From Oxalobacteraceae bacterium (GTDB lineage: Bacteria > Pseudomonadota > Gammaproteobacteria > Burkholderiales > Burkholderiaceae_D): 64,000 nt of DNA. Positions 28,206-37,657 of this stretch are shown here, in pieces (positions within the stretch are counted from its first letter, which is position 1; the number at the start of each line of letters is the position of its first letter). The position numbers were made by a program, and so were the translations under genes. A model generated the notes under the pieces. The model searched no databases, was not told the origin of the DNA, and saw only the letters and a list, made by a program, of their open reading frames with translations. The stretch covers positions 152,150 to 216,149 of the forward strand of contig JANXTY010000006.1 in NCBI GenBank assembly GCA_025352145.1, written 5' to 3'.

Positions 28206-28925
28206 TTAGTCTGCAGCTTTGTTTTTCGCCTTGGCGGGAGCCGCAGCACGTTTGACAGGCGTCCGTTTCGTCGGCGCTTTGGCAGCAGCGACGGTAGCAG
28301 TTTTGGTTGCGGCTACTTTGACCGTTTTTCCAACCGGTTGTAACTCGTCGAGAGAGGATTTCTTGACGATCTTTTTGGGCGTTGCGGTGGCTTTCTTGGT
28401 GGCTGCTTTTATTGCGACCGCTTTGGGTACGCGCGTGGTTGCAGTCCGGGTGACCGGTTTGCGAGTCGATTTTTTAGGCGCTTCTTCGATGTTCGCTTGG
28501 CTAACCGTTAAATGACGTGCGACTTTTTTGGGGGCCGCTTCCGCATCCATTGGTTCTGATGCAGTGCGTTTGGAGGTGCGTTTGGCAGCGCCAAGCTTGA
28601 TTGGTTTTTCGCCCCAGATTTCTTCAAGTCGATAATAGGCGCGAATAGCGGGTTGCATAATATGTACAATCATGTCGCCCAAGTCGACGAGCACCCACTC
28701 GCCGGTATCCTGGCCTTCTACGCTTAAAATGTTACCGCCATTTTCCTTGACCTTGTCGCGCACTGAGGCGGCCAAGGCTTTTGTCTGTCGGTTGGAAGTG
28801 CCGGAGGCAATCGCGATGCGATCAAACAGGCTGGTGAGGTGGCTGGTATCAAATACCACAATATCTTGGGCTTTGACGTCCTCAAGGGCATCGATAACGA
28901 GGGCTTGTAATTTTTTAATATCCAT
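28206..28925 (-). CDS. rsfS: Ribosome silencing factor RsfS with long Lys/Ala-rich tail
   Basis: The first 115 or so residues are a normal RsfS/Iojap domain (DIVVFDTSHLTSLFDRIAIASGTSNRQ, VDLGDMIVHIM). It binds ribosomal protein L14 and blocks subunit joining in starvation. The protein then continues for roughly 120 residues in a highly basic Lys/Ala/Thr/Pro-rich tail (for example KKATATPKKIVKKSS and KAPTKRTPVKRAAAPAKAK), like histone H1-like bacterial proteins. Typical RsfS proteins are about 105-150 residues, so this one is unusually long at 239. Its start abuts the nadD stop codon. Confidence 0.93.
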   Translation of the reverse strand: MDIKKLQALVIDALEDVKAQDIVVFDTSHLTSLFDRIAIASGTSNRQTKALAASVRDKVKENGGNILSVEGQDTGEWVLVDLGDMIVHIMQPAIRAYYRLEEIWGEKPIKLGAAKRTSKRTASEPMDAEAAPKKVARHLTVSQANIEEAPKKSTRKPVTRTATTRVPKAVAIKAATKKATATPKKIVKKSSLDELQPVGKTVKVAATKTATVAAAKAPTKRTPVKRAAAPAKAKNKAAD

Positions 28926-29594
28926 TTAGTTTTTATAAAGGTGATGTTGTTCAATATAGTCTAGCACTACAGCAGGAATAAGCGCGTTTGGCCTAAGCCC
29001 TTGCTGTAATTGTGCGCGCATTTCTGTAGCTGACAGGTCTATCGTCAAGTCGTGAGCCAAATAAATGAACCCGTGCGCCGTGTTACGAATTTGTTTCAGC
29101 GTTCCGGTTCGGTGGAAAATCTCCGCCTGGACCGCAGGCGCAATTCCTGTTGCGTCCATATGAAAACCAGGGCGGGACGCGGCGCATATATGTGCGTACT
29201 CAAATAGAGATTGCCACTCTTTCCATGTGTGGAGATGTTGTAACTGGTCTGCGCCCATTAAAAAAATAATTGAGGTATCCGGCCCTAATAGCGTTCTTAA
29301 TGCGCGCAGGGTATCGATGGTGTAGCTAAAACCTTGATGCTCGACCTCAGACTGATCAATTACGACTGGCAGCGCCATTTTGTTAAATGCGCGGCGCAGC
29401 ATTTCAATGCGATGTTGAGCCCCGGCCTGCAAACCTTTTTTCTGCCAGGGGCTGCCGACTGGAATCAAGCGCAATTCATCCGGTTGCAATTGTTCCACAA
29501 AATAAGTGGCGAGCGCTAGGTGGCCCTGATGCACCGGGTCAAAACTGCCTCCCAATATTGCAACGCATCGTCGGGCAGAGGCATGTATCGCCAT
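28926..29594 (-). CDS. nadD: Nicotinate-nucleotide adenylyltransferase
   Basis: This enzyme makes nicotinate adenine dinucleotide in NAD synthesis. The nucleotidyltransferase motif GGSFDPVHQGHLALA is near the start, and the second signature, ISATEMR-like LSATEMRAQL, is near the end. The frame extends to a TTG at 29606. The ATG at 29594 overlaps the hemF stop as TAATG and places the HxGH motif at the usual distance, so I use it (222 residues). It lies in the hemF-nadD-rsfS-rlmH string. Confidence 0.94.
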   Translation of the reverse strand: MAIHASARRCVAILGGSFDPVHQGHLALATYFVEQLQPDELRLIPVGSPWQKKGLQAGAQHRIEMLRRAFNKMALPVVIDQSEVEHQGFSYTIDTLRALRTLLGPDTSIIFLMGADQLQHLHTWKEWQSLFEYAHICAASRPGFHMDATGIAPAVQAEIFHRTGTLKQIRNTAHGFIYLAHDLTIDLSATEMRAQLQQGLRPNALIPAVVLDYIEQHHLYKN

Positions 29595-30511
29595 TACGTT
29601 ACCCAATCTCGATGAATCAGGAAATCCGTGTACAACCTGGCTTCGGGGCTTCCGGCCTCTGGCTCCCAGTTATAACGCCATTTAACGATGGGCGGCATCG
29701 ACATCAGAATCGATTCAGTGCGCCCGCCCGATTGCAGGCCGAACAGGGTACCACGATCGAACACCAGATTGAATTCGACGTAACGTCCACGTCGATAAGC
29801 CTGGAAATCCCGTTCTCTTTCACCATACTGCAGGGCGATGCGTTTTTCCAGAATGGGCAAGTAGGCGGGGATCAAAGAATTGCCCACGTTTTGGGTCATG
29901 GCAAAACTTTGTTCGAAACCCAGCGCATTGAAATCATCGAAAAAAATCCCACCCACGCCGCGTGGCTCTTTCCGATGTTTCAGATAAAAATAGTCGTCGC
30001 ACCATTTCTTAAAACGTCCATGCAGATCGGCACCATAGGACATCAGCGATGCTTTGCAAGTCGCATGAAAATGTCGTGCATCTTCCACAAAGCCGTAATA
30101 TGGGGTCAGGTCCATACCGCCACCAAACCACCAGACTGCTTCTTGTCCTTGGTTGCCAGTACAGAAAAAACGCACATTCATATGGACCGTAGGCGCGTAG
30201 GGATTGCGGGGATGCAGCACCAGTGATACGCCCATTGCTTCCCAGGGGCGACCGGCCAGTTCAGGTCGCCCGGCGGCTGCGGAAGGGGGTAAATTCACCC
30301 CCATAACATGTGAAAAATTAACGCCCCCGCGTTCAAATACATTGCCCTCTTCGATCACGCGCGAGAGGCCGCCACCACCTTCTGGACGATCCCAGGCATC
30401 ACCGAAGAAAGGCTTGCCATCGACTTTTTCTAGCGCCGTGACGATGTTTGCTTGCAGATCAAGAAAATAGGTTTTGACTGCCATTGATGAGGGCGTAGAA
30501 GGCATAAGCAT
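29594..30511 (-). CDS. hemF: Oxygen-dependent coproporphyrinogen III oxidase
   Basis: This 305-residue haem-synthesis enzyme converts coproporphyrinogen III to protoporphyrinogen IX using oxygen. Family blocks are [45 protein letters not shown] and [33 protein letters not shown] ribosome-binding site stands about 9 nt before the ATG at 30511. Internal ATGs at 30505 and 30484 are possible. Coupling to nadD through TAATG supports co-expression. A 188-nt gap separates it from purD. Confidence 0.96.
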   Translation of the reverse strand: MLMPSTPSSMAVKTYFLDLQANIVTALEKVDGKPFFGDAWDRPEGGGGLSRVIEEGNVFERGGVNFSHVMGVNLPPSAAAGRPELAGRPWEAMGVSLVLHPRNPYAPTVHMNVRFFCTGNQGQEAVWWFGGGMDLTPYYGFVEDARHFHATCKASLMSYGADLHGRFKKWCDDYFYLKHRKEPRGVGGIFFDDFNALGFEQSFAMTQNVGNSLIPAYLPILEKRIALQYGERERDFQAYRRGRYVEFNLVFDRGTLFGLQSGGRTESILMSMPPIVKWRYNWEPEAGSPEARLYTDFLIHRDWVT

Positions 30512-30699
30512 CAGCGCATTTCCACCAAAAAGGATTGCGACAAAATTGATCCGCAGGGTGTGTCGTGCGCCCTAGCGTTCAAGCAGCCGCGTGGAAGCGG
30601 GTATGCGGGGCATACTCTACCCATATCAAATTGCGTTAGTCCCATTAGTTTATTGCGTTGCTCGCTATGGTGAATGGGGTGTTCATCGACGAAAAAATC

Positions 30700-31971
30700 T
30701 CAATGCAGTTTAATCGCACGCCAGCCGATATCACGCCGAAGCTGGGCACCCGCAAAATGGATTTTGTCGACGTTATCGTAAGCCTGACGTTGCGCCATTT
30801 TCACGCTATCGCCCAAGCCGACTACGCACAATACGCGGCCACCGGAGGTGCTGAGTTTGCCATTTTCTAAGGTCGTTCCCGCATGGAAGGTCACGCATTC
30901 GCTCGTTTCAGGTGGGATGCCGGTAATGGCATCGCCTTTTTGCGGCGTATCGGGATAATTCGCTGCTGCCAGTACCACACCAAGAGCGGTACGCCGATCC
31001 CATTCCAGCTCCACCGCATCGAGGGTGCCGTTCACAGCATGTTCCATTACAGTCACCAAATCGCTTTTGAGGCGCGCCATGATCGGCTGCGTTTCTGGGT
31101 CGCCCATGCGGCAGTTGAATTCGAGGGTTTTTGGATTTCCTTGCGGATCAATCATCAGCCCAGCATATAAAAATCCCGTAAACGGAATGCCGTCTTTGGC
31201 CATACCTTGTACTGTTGGCACGATAATCTCGCGCATCACGCGGGCGTGTAATGCTGGGGTGACGATGGGGGCCGGCGAATATGCGCCCATGCCGCCGGTA
31301 TTGGGGCCTTCATCATGATCCTTCAGACGTTTGTGATCTTGGCTCGTGGCCAGAGGCAGAATATTTTTACCATCTACCATGACGATGAAACTGGCTTCTT
31401 CTCCCAATAGAAATTCTTCGATGACCACGCGCGCGCCAGCGTTGCCTAGCTTATTATCGGATAACATCATGTCGACTGCCCCGTGTGCATCGTCAAGGTT
31501 CATGGCGACTACTACGCCTTTTCCGGCAGCCAAGCCGTCGGCTTTGATGACGATAGGTGCGCCTTGTTGATCGATGTAGGCGTGCGCAGCACGCGGGTCG
31601 GAAAAAGTCTGGTATTTTGCCGTTGGAATGGCATGGTGCTGCATGAATGACTTGGCAAAATCCTTGGAACTTTCCAACTGAGCGGCTTCCTTGGTGGGGC
31701 CAAAAATTTTCAGGCTGCGTGAGTTGAAAATGTTCACGATACCCAATGCCAACGGCGTCTCTGGTCCGACCACGGTCAAAGCAATATGTTCTTTCTCGAC
31801 AAAATCGGCCAAGGCAGAGGGATCTGTGATGTTGATATTGACCAAGCAGGGATCAAGTGCGGTACCACCGTTTCCCGGTGCGACGTACACCATTTGTATT
31901 TTTTTAGATTGCGCCAATTTCCATGCCAAAGCATGTTCGCGGCCGCCAGAACCGACTACAAGAATTTTCAT
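30700..31971 (-). CDS. purD: Phosphoribosylamine-glycine ligase
   Basis: This 423-residue ATP-grasp enzyme carries out the second step of purine synthesis. It starts with MKILVVGSGGREHALAWKL. ATP-grasp blocks include PIVIKADGLAAGKGVVVA and the metal-binding FNCRMGDPETQP. Length matches the family. It is preceded by yebC with a 75-nt gap on the same strand. Confidence 0.97.
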   Translation of the reverse strand: MKILVVGSGGREHALAWKLAQSKKIQMVYVAPGNGGTALDPCLVNINITDPSALADFVEKEHIALTVVGPETPLALGIVNIFNSRSLKIFGPTKEAAQLESSKDFAKSFMQHHAIPTAKYQTFSDPRAAHAYIDQQGAPIVIKADGLAAGKGVVVAMNLDDAHGAVDMMLSDNKLGNAGARVVIEEFLLGEEASFIVMVDGKNILPLATSQDHKRLKDHDEGPNTGGMGAYSPAPIVTPALHARVMREIIVPTVQGMAKDGIPFTGFLYAGLMIDPQGNPKTLEFNCRMGDPETQPIMARLKSDLVTVMEHAVNGTLDAVELEWDRRTALGVVLAAANYPDTPQKGDAITGIPPETSECVTFHAGTTLENGKLSTSGGRVLCVVGLGDSVKMAQRQAYDNVDKIHFAGAQLRRDIGWRAIKLH

Positions 31972-32046
31972 AAGAAATCGTTAATAAATGAGGTGGCTAA
32001 AAGGTATTTATCGGAGATAGTCGAATGCGCTTGTCAGGGCGTGCCC

Positions 32047-32772
32047 TTATTCTTCAATAATGGCATTGCAATAAATTTCTTGTACATCATCGAGGTTCTC
32101 CAGCGCGTCGAGCAGTTTTTGCATTTTCAGCGCATCGTCCCCGGAAAAAACGGTTTCCACGTTGGGTTTCATCAGGATTTCGGCGACCTCGGCTTTAAAT
32201 CCGGATTTCTCCAGCATCTCTTTTATTATCGCAAAATCAGGGGGCGGGCATAACACTTCAAAGCCGCCTTCTTCGTCAGCAATCACGTCTTCTGCACCGG
32301 CTTCCAGGGCTGCTTCCATCAACGCATCTTCATTGGTGCCCGGCGCAAAAAACAATTGGCCGCAATGCTTGAACATAAAGGCTACCGAGCCTTCATTGCC
32401 CATGTTGCCGCCAAATTTAGCAAAGGCATGACGTACTTCGGCTACCGTGCGCACGCGATTGTCGGTCATGCAATCGACGATGATGGCGGCGCCGTTAATG
32501 CCGTAGCCCTCGTAGCGAACTTCTTCATAGTTGGCACCATCCAGACCACCTGCGCCACGCTGAATCGCGCGTTGGACATTGTCTTTAGGCATGTTGGCAT
32601 CGGCGGCTTTATCGACCGCCAGTCGCAGACGGGGATTAGTGGCGATATCGGCACCGCCCAAGCGGGCACCGACGGTAATTTCTTTGATCAGCCGACACCA
32701 GATTTTTCCGCGTTTAGCGTCTGTTGCTGCCTTTTTGTGTTTGATGTTGGCCCATTTACTATGTCCTGCCAT
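32047..32772 (-). CDS. yebC: YebC/PmpR (TACO1) family protein
   Basis: This is a 241-residue protein with the diagnostic start [23 protein letters not shown] and the three-domain YebC fold. Family members were described as DNA-binding regulators (PmpR) and more recently as translation factors that ease ribosome stalling at proline stretches; which applies here cannot be read from the sequence. It heads the minus-strand run yebC-purD. Confidence 0.96.
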   Translation of the reverse strand: MAGHSKWANIKHKKAATDAKRGKIWCRLIKEITVGARLGGADIATNPRLRLAVDKAADANMPKDNVQRAIQRGAGGLDGANYEEVRYEGYGINGAAIIVDCMTDNRVRTVAEVRHAFAKFGGNMGNEGSVAFMFKHCGQLFFAPGTNEDALMEAALEAGAEDVIADEEGGFEVLCPPPDFAIIKEMLEKSGFKAEVAEILMKPNVETVFSGDDALKMQKLLDALENLDDVQEIYCNAIIEE

Positions 32773-33003
32773 GGCGATTCTCTCTCAGACGAGTTGGCGA
32801 TTAAGTTAACGATGGAATTAGCGATTAAGGGGGAGCATTTTACCATTAGGAAGGAGGTAAAACTGTTCCAGCAGAGAGCCGTTCTTTTAGCCGTCTGGGT
32901 GGGATGGCCGTGAGCGGCATGCTGGATGGGAATAGTTTGGCTCAAGTCCTCCTCTACAATTGGCCAAGAAGTTCTGATAGTCATATTAATTTACAATTGC
33001 GGC

Positions 33004-33912
33004 ATGATAAATACAAGAAACCGCGACACACGCCAGGCCTTTCTGGTCGGCTTGGCAATCGCCATTACGGGCGCGATACTTTTTTCAGCCAAAGCCATTG
33101 TGGCCAAGCTGATTTATCGTTACCACGTCGATGCAGTGACCTTGCTCGCTTTCCGAATGTTGTTTGCGCTGCCTTTTTTTGCGGGAGTAGCTTTATGGAA
33201 AATGCGTACCTCGGCCCCTTTGTCGTGCAGCGACCGGTGGCGGTTGATCGGACTAGGACTGATTGGCTATTACTTATCAAGCTTCCTGGATTTTCTGGGT
33301 TTACAGTATATTTCAGTCGGTCTTGAACGCTTGATTTTGTTTTTAACGCCCTCTTTTGTATTGCTCATTTCATTAATCTCGTTGAGAAGGCGAGTCACTC
33401 GCATTGAATGGCTCGCGCTCGGCATTTCCTATTTGGGCATTGTGCTCGTGTTTCTGCATGATTTGAATCGAGGAAGCAGCAATGTAGCCTTAGGTGCAAC
33501 CCTCGTTCTCGGGGCGGCGATTTCTTATTCCTTGTACCTGATTTTTTCGGGGGAAATGGTACGGCGAATTGGCTCGTTGCGCTTGGTTTCCTATGCGATG
33601 TGCATTTCCAGCGTGGCGTGCATAGGACAATTTTTTTTGATGCGACCGGCTGTCATGCTCTTCCAACCCACGGATGTGTATTATTTGTCTCTTGTGAATG
33701 CATTTTTTTGTACCGTATTACCCGTTTTTTTGACGATGATTGCTGTCGCCAGAATTGGTGCTGCGGCTACCTCACAGACAGGCATGGTCGGACCGGTATC
33801 GACTTTGTTTTTAGGCGCGATTGTTTTGAACGAGCCCATTAGCAGCTGGCAATTGGCTGGGACCGGATTGGTACTAATGGGGATATACTTCTTGTCGAAG
33901 AAAACTACGTAA
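33004..33912 (+). CDS. EamA/DMT-family transporter
   Basis: This is a membrane protein of about 302 residues with ten predicted helices in two repeats, as in EamA (DUF6) drug/metabolite transporters. The first repeat contains LIYRYHVDAVTLLAFRMLFALPFF and ends in a GISYLGIVLVF block; the second ends in LAGTGLVLMGIYFLSKK. The frame can extend to 32926, but the ATG at 33004 gives a normal short cytoplasmic start (MINTRNRDTRQ) before helix 1. Substrate is unknown. Confidence 0.85.
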   Translation: MINTRNRDTRQAFLVGLAIAITGAILFSAKAIVAKLIYRYHVDAVTLLAFRMLFALPFFAGVALWKMRTSAPLSCSDRWRLIGLGLIGYYLSSFLDFLGLQYISVGLERLILFLTPSFVLLISLISLRRRVTRIEWLALGISYLGIVLVFLHDLNRGSSNVALGATLVLGAAISYSLYLIFSGEMVRRIGSLRLVSYAMCISSVACIGQFFLMRPAVMLFQPTDVYYLSLVNAFFCTVLPVFLTMIAVARIGAAATSQTGMVGPVSTLFLGAIVLNEPISSWQLAGTGLVLMGIYFLSKKTT

Positions 33913-33987
33913 AGAAACGCGCTATGAATCTGTCTACTGCGTGCCTTGTTCTATCGGGGTGGCGGGCATTGTTGTGAGGATGATGGA

Positions 33988-34146
33988 ATGAAAAATAACC
34001 AAGACGATCCTTCGGAACACCCGGTCAATTCTCATTCCAATGAGGAAGACGCGCCAAAATTCGGACGCTTGTTGGTGGTACTGGCGCTTGCTGTGATACT
34101 CATTACTGTGATTACTTTTGTCACAGGGGCGTATTATTCCAACTAA
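33988..34146 (+). CDS. 52-residue single-span membrane protein
   Basis: This small protein has a polar, acidic start (MKNNQDDPSEHPVNSHSNEED) and one hydrophobic helix of about 22 residues near the end (LLVVLALAVILITVITFV). GAGG at 33976-33979 provides a ribosome-binding site for the ATG at 33988, which I prefer over the upstream in-frame 33946 start. It lies between the DMT transporter and the DUF1631 gene. I do not recognise a family; the topology suggests a small inner-membrane accessory protein. Confidence 0.6.
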   Translation: MKNNQDDPSEHPVNSHSNEEDAPKFGRLLVVLALAVILITVITFVTGAYYSN

Positions 34147-34193
34147 TCATTTGTCCAAAGTGAAAAACGTATGTCAACTATTAACTTGTGCTC

Positions 34194-36350
34194 ATGAGTA
34201 ACGCCGACTTCCCCAAGACAGAAAAAATGATGCCGAAGTCCAATCGCGCATTGATATTGCGTAGTTTGGTACCGATCGCATCTAGTGTTTTTTCTGAACA
34301 TCTTCAAGTATTTTTGTTGCGCCTTACCGAAGCGCTTCGTCAACACAGCCAACAAAAATCGCGCCCCGTCGAAGCACTTCTTTGTGAATCTGCACTTGGT
34401 TATATCAAGAAAAATAGTTTGCAATTTTATGCGACGGCGCCGGGTTATCTGACGCATTTGTTGATTGACGAAATCGACTTGACTGAAAACAAATTCCAGA
34501 AGAAAGATACTGACAATGCCAATAATCCTGCTTCGTTGAGTTTTGATGAAATAGAAAAGAGGGCGGCGATCCAAAAGCTCAGCCAAGCGGTTGAGCATGC
34601 AAATGCCGAAGTGCTGGACGAGTTTAATAAGCGTGTCGCCTATTTATTGCAATCCCGGACGATAGCGGGCAGTCGCAACCCATTTCGGCCGGAAACGTTT
34701 ATTCAGGCGCTTTACGACGCGTGGTGCGATTTTTATGTCGAATCCGATTCGCATAATATGGTTTTACGCTTATTGCGCGCTGAAACGTTTTCATCCATTT
34801 CAGCGATTCTTCAAATACTTAATGAAGCACTGATTGCGCGCCGAATTTTAGTAGATCAGGCCAATGAATCCGCGCCTGCCAATGAGGTACCAGACAATCC
34901 CATAACACGTCATCAGGGAGGCAAGGAATCCTTACACCAAAAAAAATTAAGACAACTTCTGCCAGATGAAGAAAGCAGCATGGGCGATTTGTTAATCCCC
35001 AATCTGTTCCCTGTTGCAAAGTGCGAAGACGAGCGAGGCGAGGTTAGCGTGCATGGCATCGCCACCACATTGCAGCGGAGAATGTATTTGGACGTCAGTG
35101 ACGATGGAGCGGGAGGTAAAGGTGAGGCTACCATCTTGCATAATTTTAAAAATCAGATGCAACCCGGACTCCTTACCCAAAATCAGCACAGCGCGGTGGA
35201 GCTGCTTATCAGTATTTATGAATATATTTTCGCCAACGATGGAATCCATGACGAAATTAAAGCACTGATCGCACCCTTGCAAATTCCTACGCTCAAAGCT
35301 GCGTTGCTCAATAAGGATTTTTTCTTTAAGGAAACCCATCCGGCACGGCACCTTCTTGAAATTCTGTTTAAGGCAAGTATCTTTTGGAATCCCGATGGCG
35401 GCACGCAAGATCCTTTGTATTTAGCTATTAAAAATAGCGTCGATCAGTTGAAATATGAAGAAGAGCCTTCGAGCGATCTATTTGCTGCCGTTGCTTCAGA
35501 GTTCGAATCTTTTGTCTCCGAAGAGACAGGTTGGTCGGAAATAGCGTTGACCGAGCCGATTGCAGAAGCGCTGCGTCAGGAAAAAATTCGTCTTTCGCAC
35601 GATAAGGCAATGGCAGAGGTGGAGGCCCGTATCGATACGGGCGAGATTGCTGGATTTGTTGAGAAATTTCTGGAAATGTATTGGGTTCCCGTGCTTGCCT
35701 TGGCGTATAGCGTGAAGGACGACAAGCCGGATGCACTCGATAATGCTTTAAAAACGATGGACGATTTAATTTGGAGCATGAAGCCCAAGGCTAACCCCGA
35801 GGAGCGCAAGGAATTGATTGCTAAATTACCTTCCTTATTGTCGTTGACCAATGCGTGGCTCAATACGATTAAATGTGATGAACAGGAACGCGCTGTGTTT
35901 TTTATGAAACTGGCGGAAAGGCATGCGTCCATTGTTCGTGCGGATTTTACCTTACGTGGGCAAATAGAATTTGCAGTGAACGTTGCTGAAAAAGTGAGTG
36001 ATCGGCGTTTGCAAAAAAATAGCCACGTATCGCGGGGGAAAAGTGGCGAAAAATTTACTGTTCTTGCGAATGGACTTATGCTCGGCGATTGCGTTGAATT
36101 TCTCGATGAGAACGATGTTCCCAAAAAATTTAAGTTGGCATGGATGAGCGCCAAACGCAGTATTTTGCTTTTTTCCAATCATCAGGGCCGAGATGCATTT
36201 TCGGTCACTGTGGATGATTTGGCCCACAGCTTTCTTATTGAGCGAGCGCGTATTTTAGTATGGACGCCTATTATAGAACGCGCGCTTTCTGCTGCGCTGG
36301 CCGAGATCGATGCCAAGGCGGAAAAGCACGTTAATCGCTACTTTAGTTAG
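34194..36350 (+). CDS. DUF1631 family protein
   Basis: This is a large soluble protein of about 718 residues, mostly helical and acidic, matching the DUF1631 family of beta- and gammaproteobacteria. The N-terminal ALILRSLVPIASSVFSEHLQVFLLRLTEAL and the C-terminal FKLAWMSAKRSILLFSNHQGRDAFSVTVDDLAHSF are typical; the last 90 residues look like a small beta domain. Some databases have called such proteins thymidine phosphorylase, which nothing here supports. No catalytic motif is visible. A GTG at 34188 precedes the ATG at 34194. It converges with the lipoprotein genes; an 8-bp hairpin (GTGGAGGG/CCCTCCAC, 36377-36398) lies between, without a clear T-run. Confidence 0.8.
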   Translation: MSNADFPKTEKMMPKSNRALILRSLVPIASSVFSEHLQVFLLRLTEALRQHSQQKSRPVEALLCESALGYIKKNSLQFYATAPGYLTHLLIDEIDLTENKFQKKDTDNANNPASLSFDEIEKRAAIQKLSQAVEHANAEVLDEFNKRVAYLLQSRTIAGSRNPFRPETFIQALYDAWCDFYVESDSHNMVLRLLRAETFSSISAILQILNEALIARRILVDQANESAPANEVPDNPITRHQGGKESLHQKKLRQLLPDEESSMGDLLIPNLFPVAKCEDERGEVSVHGIATTLQRRMYLDVSDDGAGGKGEATILHNFKNQMQPGLLTQNQHSAVELLISIYEYIFANDGIHDEIKALIAPLQIPTLKAALLNKDFFFKETHPARHLLEILFKASIFWNPDGGTQDPLYLAIKNSVDQLKYEEEPSSDLFAAVASEFESFVSEETGWSEIALTEPIAEALRQEKIRLSHDKAMAEVEARIDTGEIAGFVEKFLEMYWVPVLALAYSVKDDKPDALDNALKTMDDLIWSMKPKANPEERKELIAKLPSLLSLTNAWLNTIKCDEQERAVFFMKLAERHASIVRADFTLRGQIEFAVNVAEKVSDRRLQKNSHVSRGKSGEKFTVLANGLMLGDCVEFLDENDVPKKFKLAWMSAKRSILLFSNHQGRDAFSVTVDDLAHSFLIERARILVWTPIIERALSAALAEIDAKAEKHVNRYFS

Positions 36351-36470
36351 TCGTCGTTCAGGTTGAATAAGAGAGTGTGGAGGGCCTTTTCCCTCCACTC
36401 TTCAATGTTCGCAACGTGTCTGCGTACCTGAAAAGCATTCATGGCTTTCACTTTTCCTGGTTGATTGTCA

Positions 36471-37115
36471 TCAATCTTTTGCTTTGATTTGTACTCGGTG
36501 TGGAACGCCGCTTTTCCCGGGAAAGTCCTTAAATGCACTGCGTATGATATAGGGCATGACAAAGGCCCGCGTTAAGGCAGGAGCCGCATTAACGTCAGCA
36601 TTATCAACAGTGGCCTCGTACAGTTTTTTGCCCCCCGCTATCTCTGATATATCGATGTGCAATTGTGTTTGGGCATACGTGGATTCCCATTGGTTATATT
36701 CGAAAAACGAGCGATCCATCCAGAAGGGATCATAATAATATGCGCGATATCCTAATCGGTGCGCTCTGTAATAAGTCGGCCAGACGATTCGTGGTCCAGA
36801 GATGAAATAGGGTGATTGCATGATGGTGGTGTTGCAACAAGTGACGCGATATTCCATCGATACTTTCAACTTCGGCGCCGTTGTTTCGTTTGCTTCAGAA
36901 AATCCTAGATGCTTCAATTCGACGGCGACCAGTTTCTGATAGCTGAGGTATTCCAGATCAACTTCTTGGGTTTTTGGCGAATCGAATACAAATGTTTTCT
37001 CAGAAATGTCTGTCGGCCATTGGTGAAAAACGGTCACCTCACTGCGTATGATCGCGCCGCAACCACTGAGCGTCAGCGACAAAAAAAATAGGAGGGAAAA
37101 GGTGCGAAATTTCAT
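36471..37115 (-). CDS. DUF4136-like lipoprotein
   Basis: This 214-residue protein has a lipoprotein signal peptide ending at LSGCG (Cys near residue 19), so it should be lipid-anchored in the envelope. The following segment (FHQWPTDISEKTFVF ... YLSYQKLVAVELKHLGFSEA) matches DUF4136-type proteins. The middle part is rich in Tyr and Arg. It is followed upstream on the same strand by another small lipoprotein gene, 62 nt away, so the two may be co-transcribed. Function is unknown. Confidence 0.75.
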   Translation of the reverse strand: MKFRTFSLLFFLSLTLSGCGAIIRSEVTVFHQWPTDISEKTFVFDSPKTQEVDLEYLSYQKLVAVELKHLGFSEANETTAPKLKVSMEYRVTCCNTTIMQSPYFISGPRIVWPTYYRAHRLGYRAYYYDPFWMDRSFFEYNQWESTYAQTQLHIDISEIAGGKKLYEATVDNADVNAAPALTRAFVMPYIIRSAFKDFPGKSGVPHRVQIKAKD

Positions 37116-37177
37116 GGCGTTCTCCTGAAAATTATGTGCAATATTTTAGGGTGCTTGGATGACGCATTCTTGCAGAC

Positions 37178-37570
37178 TTATCGGGGATTTTCAAAAAATA
37201 TATAGTTGGAGCCAAAGTCGCTAATCTCAAAATACACTTTCTTTTCTCCCGCATCCGCCTGCATATTGAAATTTTCATCCAGAACGCCATAGCCATAACG
37301 GTAGGAACGAGGTTTGTTATCATCGGTGCCCATCGCCGTTGATATTTTGTCGATATTGATAAAGCGCCGCACCAATTTATCGCCTGCATAAAATTCTAGG
37401 ACGCCATTGGTACCCGTCCAGTTTTGGATGCTGCGGCTAATTTTATTTTGCTGCTCTTGTGTACACGCGAATAACGTCAATGTGAGGACGAGGGCCCCAG
37501 CAATTTTGAGTTGAATCGAGGATAATGTTGTTACCTTGTTTATTGCTTTCTTCATTGTGATTAGCCTCAT
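37178..37570 (-). CDS. Small predicted lipoprotein
   Basis: This is a protein of 125-130 residues. A hydrophobic signal ends in LTLFACTQ, a good lipobox. The mature part (NGVLEFYAGDKLVRRFINIDK ... YRYGYGVLDENFNMQADAGEKKVYFEIS) looks like a small beta-sandwich. Two starts are possible, ATG at 37570 or ATG at 37555; the second gives the tighter signal peptide. I do not recognise the family. It is divergent from pepN and lies upstream of the DUF4136-like lipoprotein gene. Confidence 0.65.
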   Translation of the reverse strand: MRLITMKKAINKVTTLSSIQLKIAGALVLTLTLFACTQEQQNKISRSIQNWTGTNGVLEFYAGDKLVRRFINIDKISTAMGTDDNKPRSYRYGYGVLDENFNMQADAGEKKVYFEISDFGSNYIFFENPR

Positions 37571-37657
37571 TAGATTGGTTGGTACAATTTCGTTCCGTAT
37601 TAATGTTGTCTAACGAGCGTTAAGCCGTAGACACTTTTCTATTCTCATTTCGTTGCT

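Noticed and set aside
34194..36350. Thymidine phosphorylase
   Set aside because: Some DUF1631 entries carry this name, but none of the phosphorylase motifs is present.
36377..36398. Terminator between the DUF1631 gene and the DUF4136-like lipoprotein gene
   Set aside because: The 8-bp hairpin is real, but no T-run follows on either strand, so I did not list it as a terminator.
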